Counted from the stretch's first letter, positions 1-5,601 are shown. The stretch: DNA of 14,362 nt from CAMEON01 sp964463245 (GCA_964463245.1 CAYXBU010000052.1:1-14362); one strand, 5' to 3'. A program made the numbers and translations. The notes: generated by a model not told the origin, from the letters alone.

Positions 1-1
1 C

Positions 2-1540
2 GGCTCGACCGTCACCCTGGGCACCGCTCCCACGCTGACGCACAACGGCGGTATTGCTCCCATTGAGCAGGATCTGACCCAGCTGACGCTGGCCGTGGCG
101 CTGGCCGCCTACCAGAGCGGTATCTACAAGTATGTAGGTGCTGACCTCTCGGATGACAAGATGACCCTGACTCTGCACTATAACCTGAAGGCTCTGGAAG
201 GCCTGTCGGTCAACTATGTGCTGGATTACGGTCTGCCGGTTCAGATCAGCGACCTCACGGCTACGATCGCTAAGCTGTACGGCATCAATGCGGATGCGAT
301 CACGATCGAAGGCGTGTACTGCGAGATGGCATACGGTTATGCCGAACTGGGCGAGGATGCCTTCATCTACACGCTCACGTCCTTCATGAACGGCATCGAG
401 ACTGTGACCGTTTACGCCGACGTCTACGGTGAGCAGGTGGCTCTGGATGTCAACTTCATCCCCGCAAACGTGATGTACTACGAGGATGACTTCGGCGACG
501 GAAGCAACATTCAGTTCACGGATGGCACTGCCGCATGGCAGATCGACGGAACGGCTGTGGAGGATATGCTCCAGTCGGCGGATAAGGTCGGCAGCGGCAA
601 CCTCTACGGTTACGACAACATCTACAACGGTCAGTCCGGCTTCTCCGGCGGAACGGCTCACTATGTGACGGTTCCTCTGGGAACTAAGGCTGAGGATCTG
701 CCTTACTTCACCTTCACCTTCACCGGTACCGGCTTTGACATCATCAGCCGCACCGGCGTGGAGCAGGGTCGCATCACCGTGACCATCTACAAGGTCGTGG
801 ACGGTGAGAAGGAAGAGGTCCCGACCAACGAGTACGGCGTCATCCTGCGCGGTGACAGCGAGCTGTATCAGGTTCCTGTCATGTCTGTCGAGGGTCTGGA
901 GCACGGCTCTTACGAGGTCAAGGTAACGGTTCACGCTCCTGTGGAGATGATCAACCGCGAGACCCAAGAGAAGAAGTTCCTCTACGGTACTGCTCAGGGC
1001 GCGACCTTCGTGCTGGACGGCATTCGTATCTACGACTCCGTGGATGTTACTGATTCCGCAAACGAGGATGTGCTGAATGCCTACAAGGCCGACGGTCAGG
1101 CTCTCTCGAATCGTCAGGAGCTTCGTGACCTGCTGATCAACGCGGGAGAGGATCAGACCGTGACGGTGGATCAGGGCGCAGGCACCGAGGCTGATCTGAA
1201 CGACTTTGTTGCGATCGGCCCGAACAACGAGGTCTACCTCAAGCCCGGACAGTCCATCACCTTCACTGTCACTCTGGAAAAGGGTCAGTATGCTATGCTG
1301 CGGAATCGCATGGTTCTTGCCACGATGAATGCAGTCATAACCATCAACGGCGAAGAGGATGAGTTGCTCATCGACACGTGCGCGGATCAGAATTACAAGC
1401 TGGTTGCGGCATCTGAGGAAGAGGAGATCAGCACCTTCGTTGTGACTGTGACCTATCCTGAGACCGAGGATCCGACAGCTGCTGAACTTGCAGGCTGGCT
1501 GGTTCTGACCGATCTGATCATCTGCGACATGGCTGAATAA
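2..1540 (+). CDS. Large secreted-type surface protein, C-terminal part (5' end outside window)
   Basis: The reading frame is open from the first bases of the window, so this is the last ~512 residues of a longer protein. An internal GTG at 95 is not a credible start, because coding continues upstream and no ribosome binding site precedes it. The composition (acidic, rich in Gly, Thr, Val and Tyr, few Cys) suggests an extracellular beta-sandwich protein. Visible residues from about 158 (motif YEDDFGDGSNIQF) to 345 (motif FVLDGIRIYDS) have the pattern of a jelly-roll, carbohydrate-binding-like module, including FTFTGTGFDIIS and a GLEHGSYEVKVTV strand. A second beta-rich stretch follows (KPGQSITFTVTLEKGQY). 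It ends in LTDLIICDMAE with no Thr-Glu-Pro linker, transmembrane segment or LPXTG motif, unlike the three surface proteins downstream, so any anchor must be N-terminal. The precursor-like peptide gene starts 20 bases after its stop. Exact function is not recognised. Confidence 0.8.
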   Translation, partial: GSTVTLGTAPTLTHNGGIAPIEQDLTQLTLAVALAAYQSGIYKYVGADLSDDKMTLTLHYNLKALEGLSVNYVLDYGLPVQISDLTATIAKLYGINADAITIEGVYCEMAYGYAELGEDAFIYTLTSFMNGIETVTVYADVYGEQVALDVNFIPANVMYYEDDFGDGSNIQFTDGTAAWQIDGTAVEDMLQSADKVGSGNLYGYDNIYNGQSGFSGGTAHYVTVPLGTKAEDLPYFTFTFTGTGFDIISRTGVEQGRITVTIYKVVDGEKEEVPTNEYGVILRGDSELYQVPVMSVEGLEHGSYEVKVTVHAPVEMINRETQEKKFLYGTAQGATFVLDGIRIYDSVDVTDSANEDVLNAYKADGQALSNRQELRDLLINAGEDQTVTVDQGAGTEADLNDFVAIGPNNEVYLKPGQSITFTVTLEKGQYAMLRNRMVLATMNAVITINGEEDELLIDTCADQNYKLVAASEEEEISTFVVTVTYPETEDPTAAELAGWLVLTDLIICDMAE

Positions 1541-1545
1541 TCGCG

Positions 1546-1552
1546 AAAGGAG
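1546..1552 (+). promoter_or_regulatory. Strong ribosome binding site of the precursor peptide
   Basis: AAAGGAG lies 7 bases upstream of the ATG at 1560, near-ideal for Bacillota. It supports the reality of the 64-codon ORF, and suggests translation from a transcript shared with the upstream surface protein gene, because only 19 bases separate the two. Confidence 0.85.
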
Positions 1553-1559
1553 TATACGC

Positions 1560-1754
1560 ATGAAAAAGGTATATGCAAAGCCCACCCTTGAGGTGGACAG
1601 CTTCCAGCTGGATGCCGACATCGCAACCTCTGATTGCAGCTGGTTGACGCTGAACGAGAAAGAGACAGACTGCGAGCTGGACTTCGAGACCCCCGATACC
1701 AACGACGGAAAGTGCTACCACTCCTACGTGGAGGCCGGCGCATTCACTTCGTAA
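1560..1754 (+). CDS. Candidate RiPP precursor peptide, 64 aa, three Cys
   Basis: Probable substrate of the downstream radical SAM system. The N-terminus MKKVYAKPTLEVDSFQLDAD has the charged/hydrophobic pattern KxYxKPxLxVxxFxLxxDI that I associate from memory with leader regions of small Clostridial peptides encoded near PqqD, radical SAM and HPr-kinase-like genes. A leader/core boundary is plausible around IATS (residues 21-24). The putative core (about 25-64) holds Cys26, Cys38 and Cys52, Trp28, Tyr53, His54 and Tyr56, many acidic residues, and ends in Ala-Phe-Thr-Ser. There is no signal peptide or transmembrane segment. The start is fixed by an AAAGGAG site 7 bases upstream, and a strong hairpin terminator follows the stop. 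The modification type (thioether, Cys-independent crosslink, phosphorylation) cannot be decided from sequence. It could alternatively be an unrelated small protein, but the neighbourhood argues for a precursor. Confidence 0.75.
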   Translation: MKKVYAKPTLEVDSFQLDADIATSDCSWLTLNEKETDCELDFETPDTNDGKCYHSYVEAGAFTS

Positions 1755-1762
1755 TTTCCAAA

Positions 1763-1774
1763 CCCCCGCGGGGG
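1763..1774 (+). repeat. GC palindrome just after precursor stop
   Basis: CCCCCGCGGGGG is a perfect 12-base palindrome 9 bases after the precursor stop codon, directly upstream of the larger terminator hairpin. It may protect the 3' end of the precursor transcript, or be incidental in GC-rich DNA. Confidence 0.5.
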
Positions 1775-1783
1775 GAAGATCTC

Positions 1784-1813
1784 AGCGGGGCGGCCAAGGC
1801 CGCCCCGCTTTTT
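1784..1813 (+). terminator. Strong intrinsic terminator between precursor and maturation genes
   Basis: A perfect 12-bp GC-rich stem (1784-1795 pairing with 1798-1809, two-base loop AA) runs straight into TTTTT. As a rho-independent terminator it should stop most transcripts after the precursor gene. Downstream enzyme genes would then be expressed by read-through or from their own promoter, giving more precursor than enzyme, as is common in RiPP operons. Confidence 0.9.
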
Positions 1814-1830
1814 CGGAAGGATAGCACCAT

Positions 1831-1854
1831 GCGGGCTCAGCCCGCGGAAGGGAG
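1831..1854 (+). promoter_or_regulatory. Hairpin abutting the kinase gene's ribosome binding site
   Basis: GCGGGC-TCA-GCCCGC (1831-1845) is a perfect 6-bp hairpin that ends one base before the Shine-Dalgarno stretch GAAGGGAG (1847-1854). That SD sits 6 bases upstream of the GTG start at 1861 and selects this start. The hairpin could keep the site open, or tune translation of read-through mRNA. Confidence 0.6.
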
Positions 1855-1860
1855 ATCGGC

Positions 1861-2799
1861 GTGTCGGTATACGAGATCGGAAACTTGTTCGTCACGGTGG
1901 AGGGGGACTATACCCCCGACCCGGGCGGCTACGCGGCTCCCTTTGCGCGGGAGCGAGTGCCGGAGGGCTGCCCCCCTTCGGCGATCCTGCCCGTGCGCCT
2001 TGCATGGGGGGACGTGGCGGCTCTGGCGGTCTGCCCCGAGCCGGAGGGCATCCACTGCCGTCGGGACGGCCTGAATGGTCTGCGCTCGACCCCGCAGGGG
2101 TTGGCTCTCCTGAGCACCGTGGGTCGGGCGGGCTACGCGCTGGCCTCCTTCCCGAAGCGCATCCGCGAGACCGGGGAGATCGACATTCTGGTCGACCCTC
2201 GCATCGCCGAGGACCCGCCCCTGCCGGTCGGCAACCTTCTTGCACGGGTCGGCCTGCATCGTGCCCTCCTGACCCGCGACAGACCCGTCGTCCACGCGGC
2301 CTATGTGGATATATCCAAAAGCAAAATATCCCATTTCGGGATAGACTCCCCGGACGAGCCGGGGTGCATCCTGTTCATGGCTCCCTCCGGCGTGGGGAAA
2401 TCCACGCAGGCCGCCCTCTGGGAACGCTACGGCGGCGGCGAGATCGTCAACGGCGACCGCGCGCTCCTGTCCTTTGACAAGAGCGGCCGCCTGCTGGCAC
2501 ACGGCTACCCCGCCTGCGGAAGCTCGGATATCTGTCTGGATCGGACACGCCCGGTCAGGCTCATCGTGACACTGGAGCAGGGAGCCGAGAATGCCGTCAC
2601 ACGGCTGTCGGTCGCGGCGGCTACCCGCGCTGTCTTCGCTGCGACCCTGCAGTATCGCTGGGACGCATGGGAGACCGAGCGGGCATTGGAGCTGGCGGCG
2701 CGGGTCGCTGCATCGGTGCCTGTCCTGCATCTGTCCTGCCGCCTCGATCAAGGCGCGGTGGAGGTCGTGAGGGAGTACCTTGGCGAGAGAATGGTCTAA
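1861..2799 (+). CDS. HPr-kinase-like P-loop protein of a RiPP cluster, 312 aa
   Basis: A Walker A motif APSGVGKST at residues 174-182 (Lys180) matches the GxSGxGKS signature of HPr kinase/phosphorylase-related enzymes. Acidic NGDRALL follows at 197-203 (Asp199, the likely metal-binding residue), then HGYPACGSSDIC (214-225), which resembles the PxCGSSG stretch I recall from HprK-related proteins in peptide-modification clusters. The N-terminal ~165 residues are a separate domain without a motif I recognise. Length is close to HprK, but this is unlikely to be the carbon-catabolite regulator given its neighbours and divergent sequence. HprK homologues are known as lasso-peptide kinases that phosphorylate a C-terminal Ser, and the precursor here ends in Ser. 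Whether this protein phosphorylates that peptide, another protein, or only binds ATP is inference. GTG start chosen from the Shine-Dalgarno position. 105 bases of hairpins separate it from the precursor. Confidence 0.75.
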   Translation: MSVYEIGNLFVTVEGDYTPDPGGYAAPFARERVPEGCPPSAILPVRLAWGDVAALAVCPEPEGIHCRRDGLNGLRSTPQGLALLSTVGRAGYALASFPKRIRETGEIDILVDPRIAEDPPLPVGNLLARVGLHRALLTRDRPVVHAAYVDISKSKISHFGIDSPDEPGCILFMAPSGVGKSTQAALWERYGGGEIVNGDRALLSFDKSGRLLAHGYPACGSSDICLDRTRPVRLIVTLEQGAENAVTRLSVAAATRAVFAATLQYRWDAWETERALELAARVAASVPVLHLSCRLDQGAVEVVREYLGERMV

Positions 2800-2829
2800 A
2801 GCCTTTGCCCGTTACCCCTCGCAGCCTCG

Positions 2830-2848
2830 TTCTGAATACATTGTGGGG
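2830..2848 (+). repeat. Outer inverted-repeat arm, left
   Basis: The reverse complement of these 19 bases matches 4501-4519 at 17 of 19 positions (shared pattern CCCCAC, two mismatches, TGTATTCAGAA). It lies outside the 83-bp inner arm, so the two pairs are nested around the radical SAM gene. Confidence 0.5.
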
Positions 2849-2940
2849 AGGGACCCCACATGGGCAGAAAACGACTTACAAGACTGTAGCCAAACCATCC
2901 CCCGACAATAGAAAATTGTTAAAAGTCCTTGAAGGGGGCG

Positions 2941-3023
2941 TGGGGGATGTGAATGTTTGCCGCTTGCGGCAAACTTCATCAACTGGCGGCTATGCCGACA
3001 GTTGTAATTCCCTTCAGGAAGTT
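2941..3023 (+). repeat. 83-bp inverted repeat, left arm, upstream of radical SAM gene
   Basis: The reverse complement of this segment matches 4287-4369 at 79 of 83 positions without gaps (mismatches are single substitutions). It contains an almost perfect hairpin GTTTGCCGCTTGCGGCAAAC (2955-2974), in which the only difference from the other copy lies in the loop, and a second hairpin around ACTGGCGGCTATGCCGACAGT (2982-3002). CTTGAAGGG just left of the arm (2928-2936) and CCCTTCAGGAAG at its right end look like imperfect terminal inverted repeats, so it may be a small mobile (MITE/REP-like) unit. It ends 17 bases before the Shine-Dalgarno of the next gene. Confidence 0.85.
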
Positions 3024-3050
3024 CCCCCCCACAAAAAAGAAAGGATAAAA

Positions 3051-4259
3051 ATGCCAAACTACACCTCCCCGACCGAGCGGCTGTATGCACGGGCTGCGCG
3101 GGGCGGGATACCGATCGGCGGCACGTTTGAGATATCGCCGCTATGCAATTTCAAGTGCAAGATGTGTTACATACGCCACACGGGGGAGCAGCTGATCGCC
3201 GCGGGGCAGCGGCTGATCCCGTGGCAGGAATGGCTGTCGCTGGGGGAGGCGTGTGCGCGGGAGGGGCTGTTGTACCTGCTTTTAACGGGCGGGGAGCCGT
3301 TTGCCTACCCGCACTTCCGGGAACTGTACGAGGGTCTGCACGACCTGCACATTCTGTTGTCCATCAACACGAACGGTAGTCTGATCACCCCGGAGACGGT
3401 GTCCTGGCTTAGGGAGCGCGCCCCTCGGCGGATCAATCTTACCCTGTACGGTGCGAGTCGAGAGACCTACGCGCGGGTCTGCGGTAACCCGGAGGGCTAT
3501 GACCGTGCCCTGCAGGCGGTGAAGCTCCTGCGGGAGGCGGGGATCCCGGTGGTGCTGAATCTCAGTCTGATCCCGGAGAACCAAGCCGACATGGAGAGTC
3601 TGGTGGGCTTTGCACAGGAGCAGAAGATCAACATTCGGGTCAACCCCTATATGTTCCCGCCGGTGCGGCGGGAGCGGGAAGAGGGGGATTCCCGCTTTAC
3701 CCCCGCCGAGGCCGCGTCGCTGTTCTGGCGGAGCCGCCGCTTGACCACCCCGCCCGAAGAGCTGGAACGCTTCCGTCGGGAGACGGCGGCCATCCCCGAG
3801 CGGGCGGCGGCCGAGGGGCGGTTCCTCCCGCACGCCACGACGGATACCGAGGGCAGAATGGACGGAATGAACAGTGCAACGCAAGCCGCCCCCGCCGAGC
3901 CGGACTGGGGCGCACCGGATGCCGACCTGGACGAGACCACCATGCACATGGCGTGTCGGGCAGGGAAGTGCACCTACTGGGTCGCGTGGGACGGCTCCAT
4001 GACGGCCTGCGGCATGACGAGCTTCCCGCGCAAGGTCTATCCCTTCCGGGACGGCTTCGTCGAGAGCTGGCAACAGCTCCGCGCCTCGGTGCAGTCTGCC
4101 GCCGTCATGGCCGGCTGTAACGGGTGCGGCCTGCGACAGGTCTGCCACCCCTGCGTGGCTATGCTGAGTGCCGAGACCGGCGACGTCAATCGCCGCGCCC
4201 CCTACCTCTGCAGCATGGCCGAGCACATCTGCCGTCAGGCGGGGGAGCCGATAGAGTAA
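3051..4259 (+). CDS. Radical SAM/SPASM peptide-modifying enzyme, 402 aa
   Basis: Predicted to cleave SAM reductively to a 5'-deoxyadenosyl radical and to modify the precursor peptide in the cytoplasm. The CxxxCxxC cluster motif is C32-NFK-C36-KM-C39, followed by the SAM-binding LTGGEPF (GGEP at 80-83) and an INTNG strand. The C-terminal SPASM region has Cys302, 307, 320, 356, 359, 365, 368, 387 and 394: C302-x12-G-x4-C320 fits the usual CX9-15GX4C, and C356-x2-C359-x5-C365-x2-C368 is one residue shorter than the common CX2CX5CX3C. These should bind two auxiliary [4Fe-4S] clusters. A low-complexity, Ala/Pro/Asp-rich stretch (about 258-298) links the two halves. The frame is open far upstream, but ATG 3051 is chosen because AAAGGA lies just before it and upstream codons overlap the kinase gene. 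The gene is enclosed by an 83-bp inverted repeat. Which bond it makes cannot be told. Confidence 0.92.
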   Translation: MPNYTSPTERLYARAARGGIPIGGTFEISPLCNFKCKMCYIRHTGEQLIAAGQRLIPWQEWLSLGEACAREGLLYLLLTGGEPFAYPHFRELYEGLHDLHILLSINTNGSLITPETVSWLRERAPRRINLTLYGASRETYARVCGNPEGYDRALQAVKLLREAGIPVVLNLSLIPENQADMESLVGFAQEQKINIRVNPYMFPPVRREREEGDSRFTPAEAASLFWRSRRLTTPPEELERFRRETAAIPERAAAEGRFLPHATTDTEGRMDGMNSATQAAPAEPDWGAPDADLDETTMHMACRAGKCTYWVAWDGSMTACGMTSFPRKVYPFRDGFVESWQQLRASVQSAAVMAGCNGCGLRQVCHPCVAMLSAETGDVNRRAPYLCSMAEHICRQAGEPIE

Positions 4260-4286
4260 TATTATTACTATTATTATTCCCGGGGA

Positions 4287-4369
4287 AACTTCCTGAAGGG
4301 ACTTACAACTGTCGGCATAGCCGCCAGTTGGTGAAGTTTGCCGCGAGCGGCAAACATTCATATCCCCCA
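4287..4369 (-). repeat. 83-bp inverted repeat, right arm, downstream of radical SAM gene
   Basis: Inverted copy of 2941-3023 (79/83 identical by hand). The hairpins are preserved: ACTGTCGGCATAGCCGCCAGT (4308-4328) and GTTTGCCG-CGAG-CGGCAAAC, the latter differing from the left copy only in the loop. The arm starts 28 bases after the radical SAM stop codon. Similarity fades beyond 4369, where the sequence remains only loosely alike (CCTCCCTT). Confidence 0.85.
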
Positions 4370-4424
4370 GCCTCCCTTGCGATATCCCCAAACAACAAAT
4401 AACTATACGCTGATGCACGCGGAA

Positions 4425-4481
4425 TTGCGGCTGAAAGCCGCAAAACGTTGCGGCTCGCAGGCCGCATCCCCCGGAGGGGGA
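4425..4481 (+). repeat. Three tandem perfect hairpins
   Basis: TTGCGGCT-GAA-AGCCGCAA (4425-4443, 8-bp stem), TGCGGC-TCGCAG-GCCGCA (4449-4466, 6-bp stem) and TCCCCC-GGA-GGGGGA (4467-4481, 6-bp stem) follow one another, then the palindrome GCATATGC (4482-4489). None has a T-tract, so they are not classical terminators. An RNA-processing or stability element, or part of a repeat family, is more likely. Confidence 0.6.
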
Positions 4482-4500
4482 GCATATGCTGGGATCTCTG

Positions 4501-4519
4501 CCCCACGGTGTATTCAGAA
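4501..4519 (-). repeat. Outer inverted-repeat arm, right
   Basis: Inverted partner of 2830-2848 with 17 of 19 matching positions. Together with the 83-bp pair this makes a nested inverted arrangement around the radical SAM gene, though the spacing of outer to inner arm differs on the two sides (92 versus 131 bases). Confidence 0.5.
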
Positions 4520-4542
4520 TAAGAGGCGATTAAGACTGTAGG

Positions 4543-4570
4543 TTGCAGGAGACAGGAAAGAAATTATTAT
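4543..4570 (+). promoter_or_regulatory. Possible sigma-A promoter for pqqD-like/nucleosidase genes
   Basis: TTGCAG (4543-4548), a 16-base spacer and TATTAT (4565-4570) make a moderate sigma-A-type promoter 29 bases before the start codon. The surrounding AT-rich sequence (ATTATTATACATACATAT) stands out from the GC-rich background. It is weaker than the promoter at 5772 and could be chance. Confidence 0.35.
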
Positions 4571-4598
4571 ACATACATATTAGAAAGGAACGATCCCT

Positions 4599-4886
4599 AT
4601 GAAGATCAACCAGACCTTTGCCATCCGCGAGGTGGCGGGGGAATACATCCTGCTGCCGGTGGGGCGATCCGCGCTGGCGGTCGGTGGGATGCTGACCACC
4701 AACGAGGTGGGCGCGTTCATCTGCGAGGCTCTGCGGGAGGAGGTCTCCCGCGAGGAGCTGATCCGGCGGCTCTGCGAGGAGTTCGATGCCCCCAGCGAGG
4801 TCATCGCCGCCGACCTGGACGAATTCTTGGACCGCCTCCGCAAGGCAAAAATTCTACAAGATCGAGAGAACCAAACAAATGATTGA
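4599..4886 (+). CDS. PqqD-family peptide-binding protein (RRE), 95 aa
   Basis: Small acidic protein with the PqqD pattern: an N-terminal beta-hairpin region (FAIREVAGEYILLPVG, residues about 6-21), then the helical part TNEVGAFICEALREEVSREEL and the segment LDEFLDRLRKAKIL near the C-terminus. PqqD-like domains are RiPP recognition elements that bind precursor leaders and present them to a radical SAM enzyme. Length (95 aa) fits the ~90-residue stand-alone family. Start supported by AAAGGA 9 bases upstream. Its last 8 bases overlap the start of the nucleosidase gene, implying translational coupling. In this cluster it most likely binds the leader of the 64-aa peptide and docks onto the SPASM enzyme. 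It is separated from that enzyme gene by a 339-base repeat-bearing gap. Confidence 0.88.
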   Translation: MKINQTFAIREVAGEYILLPVGRSALAVGGMLTTNEVGAFICEALREEVSREELIRRLCEEFDAPSEVIAADLDEFLDRLRKAKILQDRENQTND

Positions 4887-5601
4887 AAAAACTGACAACA
4901 AGATCGCGCTTGGCATCATCGGTGCCATGCAGATAGAGGTGGAGGAGCTGATCTCCCACATGACCGCGTGCGAGACCCGCCGCATCAGCGGCATCCTGTT
5001 CACCGAGGGGCTCCTGCGGGGCAAGCGGGTGGTGGTGGCGAAGTGCGGGATCGGCAAGGTCTTTGCCGCCCTCTGCGCCGAGGCCATGATCTTGGCCTAC
5101 TCTCCCGCCGCCATCGTCAACACCGGCGTGGCGGGTACCCTGACCGATCGGCTGAGCATCGGACAGGTGGCGGTCGCCACAGCGGTGGTTCAGCACGACA
5201 TGGACACCTCCCCCATGGGCGACCCGATCGGCCTCCTGTCGGGGTTGGATATGGTCAGCATCCCCGCCGATGAGCCCCTGTCGGCGCGGTTGGCGGCCTG
5301 CGTGGAGGCGGCGGGAGTGGTCTGCGCCCGCGGCGTGGTCGCGTCGGGGGATCAGTTCATCGCCTCGGCGGCCGCCCGTACCCGCATCCACGAGAGCTTC
5401 CCCGGAATGGAGCTGGTCGCCTGCGAGATGGAGGGAGCCGCCGTCGGGCAGGTCTGCTACGTCAATGACCTGCCGTTCGCCATCCTGCGCGCCATCTCGG
5501 ACGGCGGGAACGAGCAGTCCTTTGCGGATTATCCCACCTTCCGGGCGGCCTCGGCGCACACAGCCGCCGCCGTGCTGGAGGAGCTGATCGAGGAGCTGTG
5601 A
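4879..5601 (+). CDS. mtnN: 5'-methylthioadenosine/S-adenosylhomocysteine nucleosidase (MTAN), 240 aa
   Basis: Hydrolyses the N-glycosidic bond of methylthioadenosine and S-adenosylhomocysteine, and in characterised homologues also 5'-deoxyadenosine, releasing adenine. Family landmarks are clear: GIIGAMQIEVEEL at the N-terminus (Glu of the IGAM motif is catalytic), GIGKVFAAL, INTGVAG, HDMD, SGDQFI, CEMEGAAVGQVCY (substrate-ribose Glu) and LRAISDGG (catalytic Asp). Length matches the ~230-residue family. ATG 4879 is chosen because the open frame upstream is only the shadow of the PqqD gene. The start lies inside that gene (8-base overlap) with only a weak GAGAGA before it, so translation is probably coupled. 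In a radical SAM cluster the likely job is removal of 5'-deoxyadenosine, a known inhibitor of radical SAM enzymes. General housekeeping MTA recycling remains possible. Followed directly by a terminator. Confidence 0.95.
   Translation: MIEKTDNKIALGIIGAMQIEVEELISHMTACETRRISGILFTEGLLRGKRVVVAKCGIGKVFAALCAEAMILAYSPAAIVNTGVAGTLTDRLSIGQVAVATAVVQHDMDTSPMGDPIGLLSGLDMVSIPADEPLSARLAACVEAAGVVCARGVVASGDQFIASAAARTRIHESFPGMELVACEMEGAAVGQVCYVNDLPFAILRAISDGGNEQSFADYPTFRAASAHTAAAVLEELIEEL

Larger units (their letters stand above)
2800..3050 (+). other. Noncoding gap with hairpins and left inverted-repeat arm
   Basis: This 251-base gap between the kinase and radical SAM genes holds no credible ORF. It contains the outer inverted-repeat arm (2830-2848), which is also the left side of a 7-bp hairpin TGTGGGG-AGGGA-CCCCACA (2842-2860), a small A/T hairpin ACAAT-AGAAA-ATTGT (2905-2919), the 83-bp inner arm (2941-3023), and the radical SAM Shine-Dalgarno (AAAGGA at about 3040-3045). 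I saw no convincing sigma-A promoter. Confidence 0.7.
4260..4598 (+). other. Noncoding gap with right inverted-repeat arm and hairpin cluster
   Basis: These 339 bases between the radical SAM and PqqD genes hold no credible ORF. They contain an AT-rich run (4260-4278), the right 83-bp arm (4287-4369), three tandem hairpins (4425-4481), a GCATATGC palindrome (4482-4489), the outer right arm (4501-4519), a possible promoter (4543-4570) and the PqqD ribosome binding site (AAAGGA, 4584-4589). Confidence 0.7.

Noticed and set aside
1861..2799. Housekeeping hprK carbon-catabolite regulator
   Set aside because: The Walker A fits, but the rest of the sequence, the neighbours and the PACGSSD stretch fit the RiPP-associated branch better.
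2667..3050. N-terminal extension of the radical SAM reading frame upstream of 3051
   Set aside because: It overlaps the kinase gene, crosses the inverted repeat, encodes low-complexity sequence, and ATG 3051 has its own Shine-Dalgarno and the normal distance to the Cys cluster.
3282..4418. Minus-strand open frame of 378 codons opposite the radical SAM gene
   Set aside because: Antisense shadow. The plus frame has intact CxxxCxxC, GGEP and SPASM motifs, and the minus frame has Arg/Gly/Pro-rich nonsense composition.
2800..4598. CRISPR array
   Set aside because: The repeats are inverted, only two copies exist, there are no spacers, and no cas genes are nearby.
1560..5601. Lasso peptide or SCIFF/sactipeptide cluster of a known class
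   Set aside because: No asparagine-synthetase-like cyclase or leader protease is present, and the peptide lacks the multi-Cys C-terminal pattern of SCIFF. The HprK and PqqD homologies alone are not enough.
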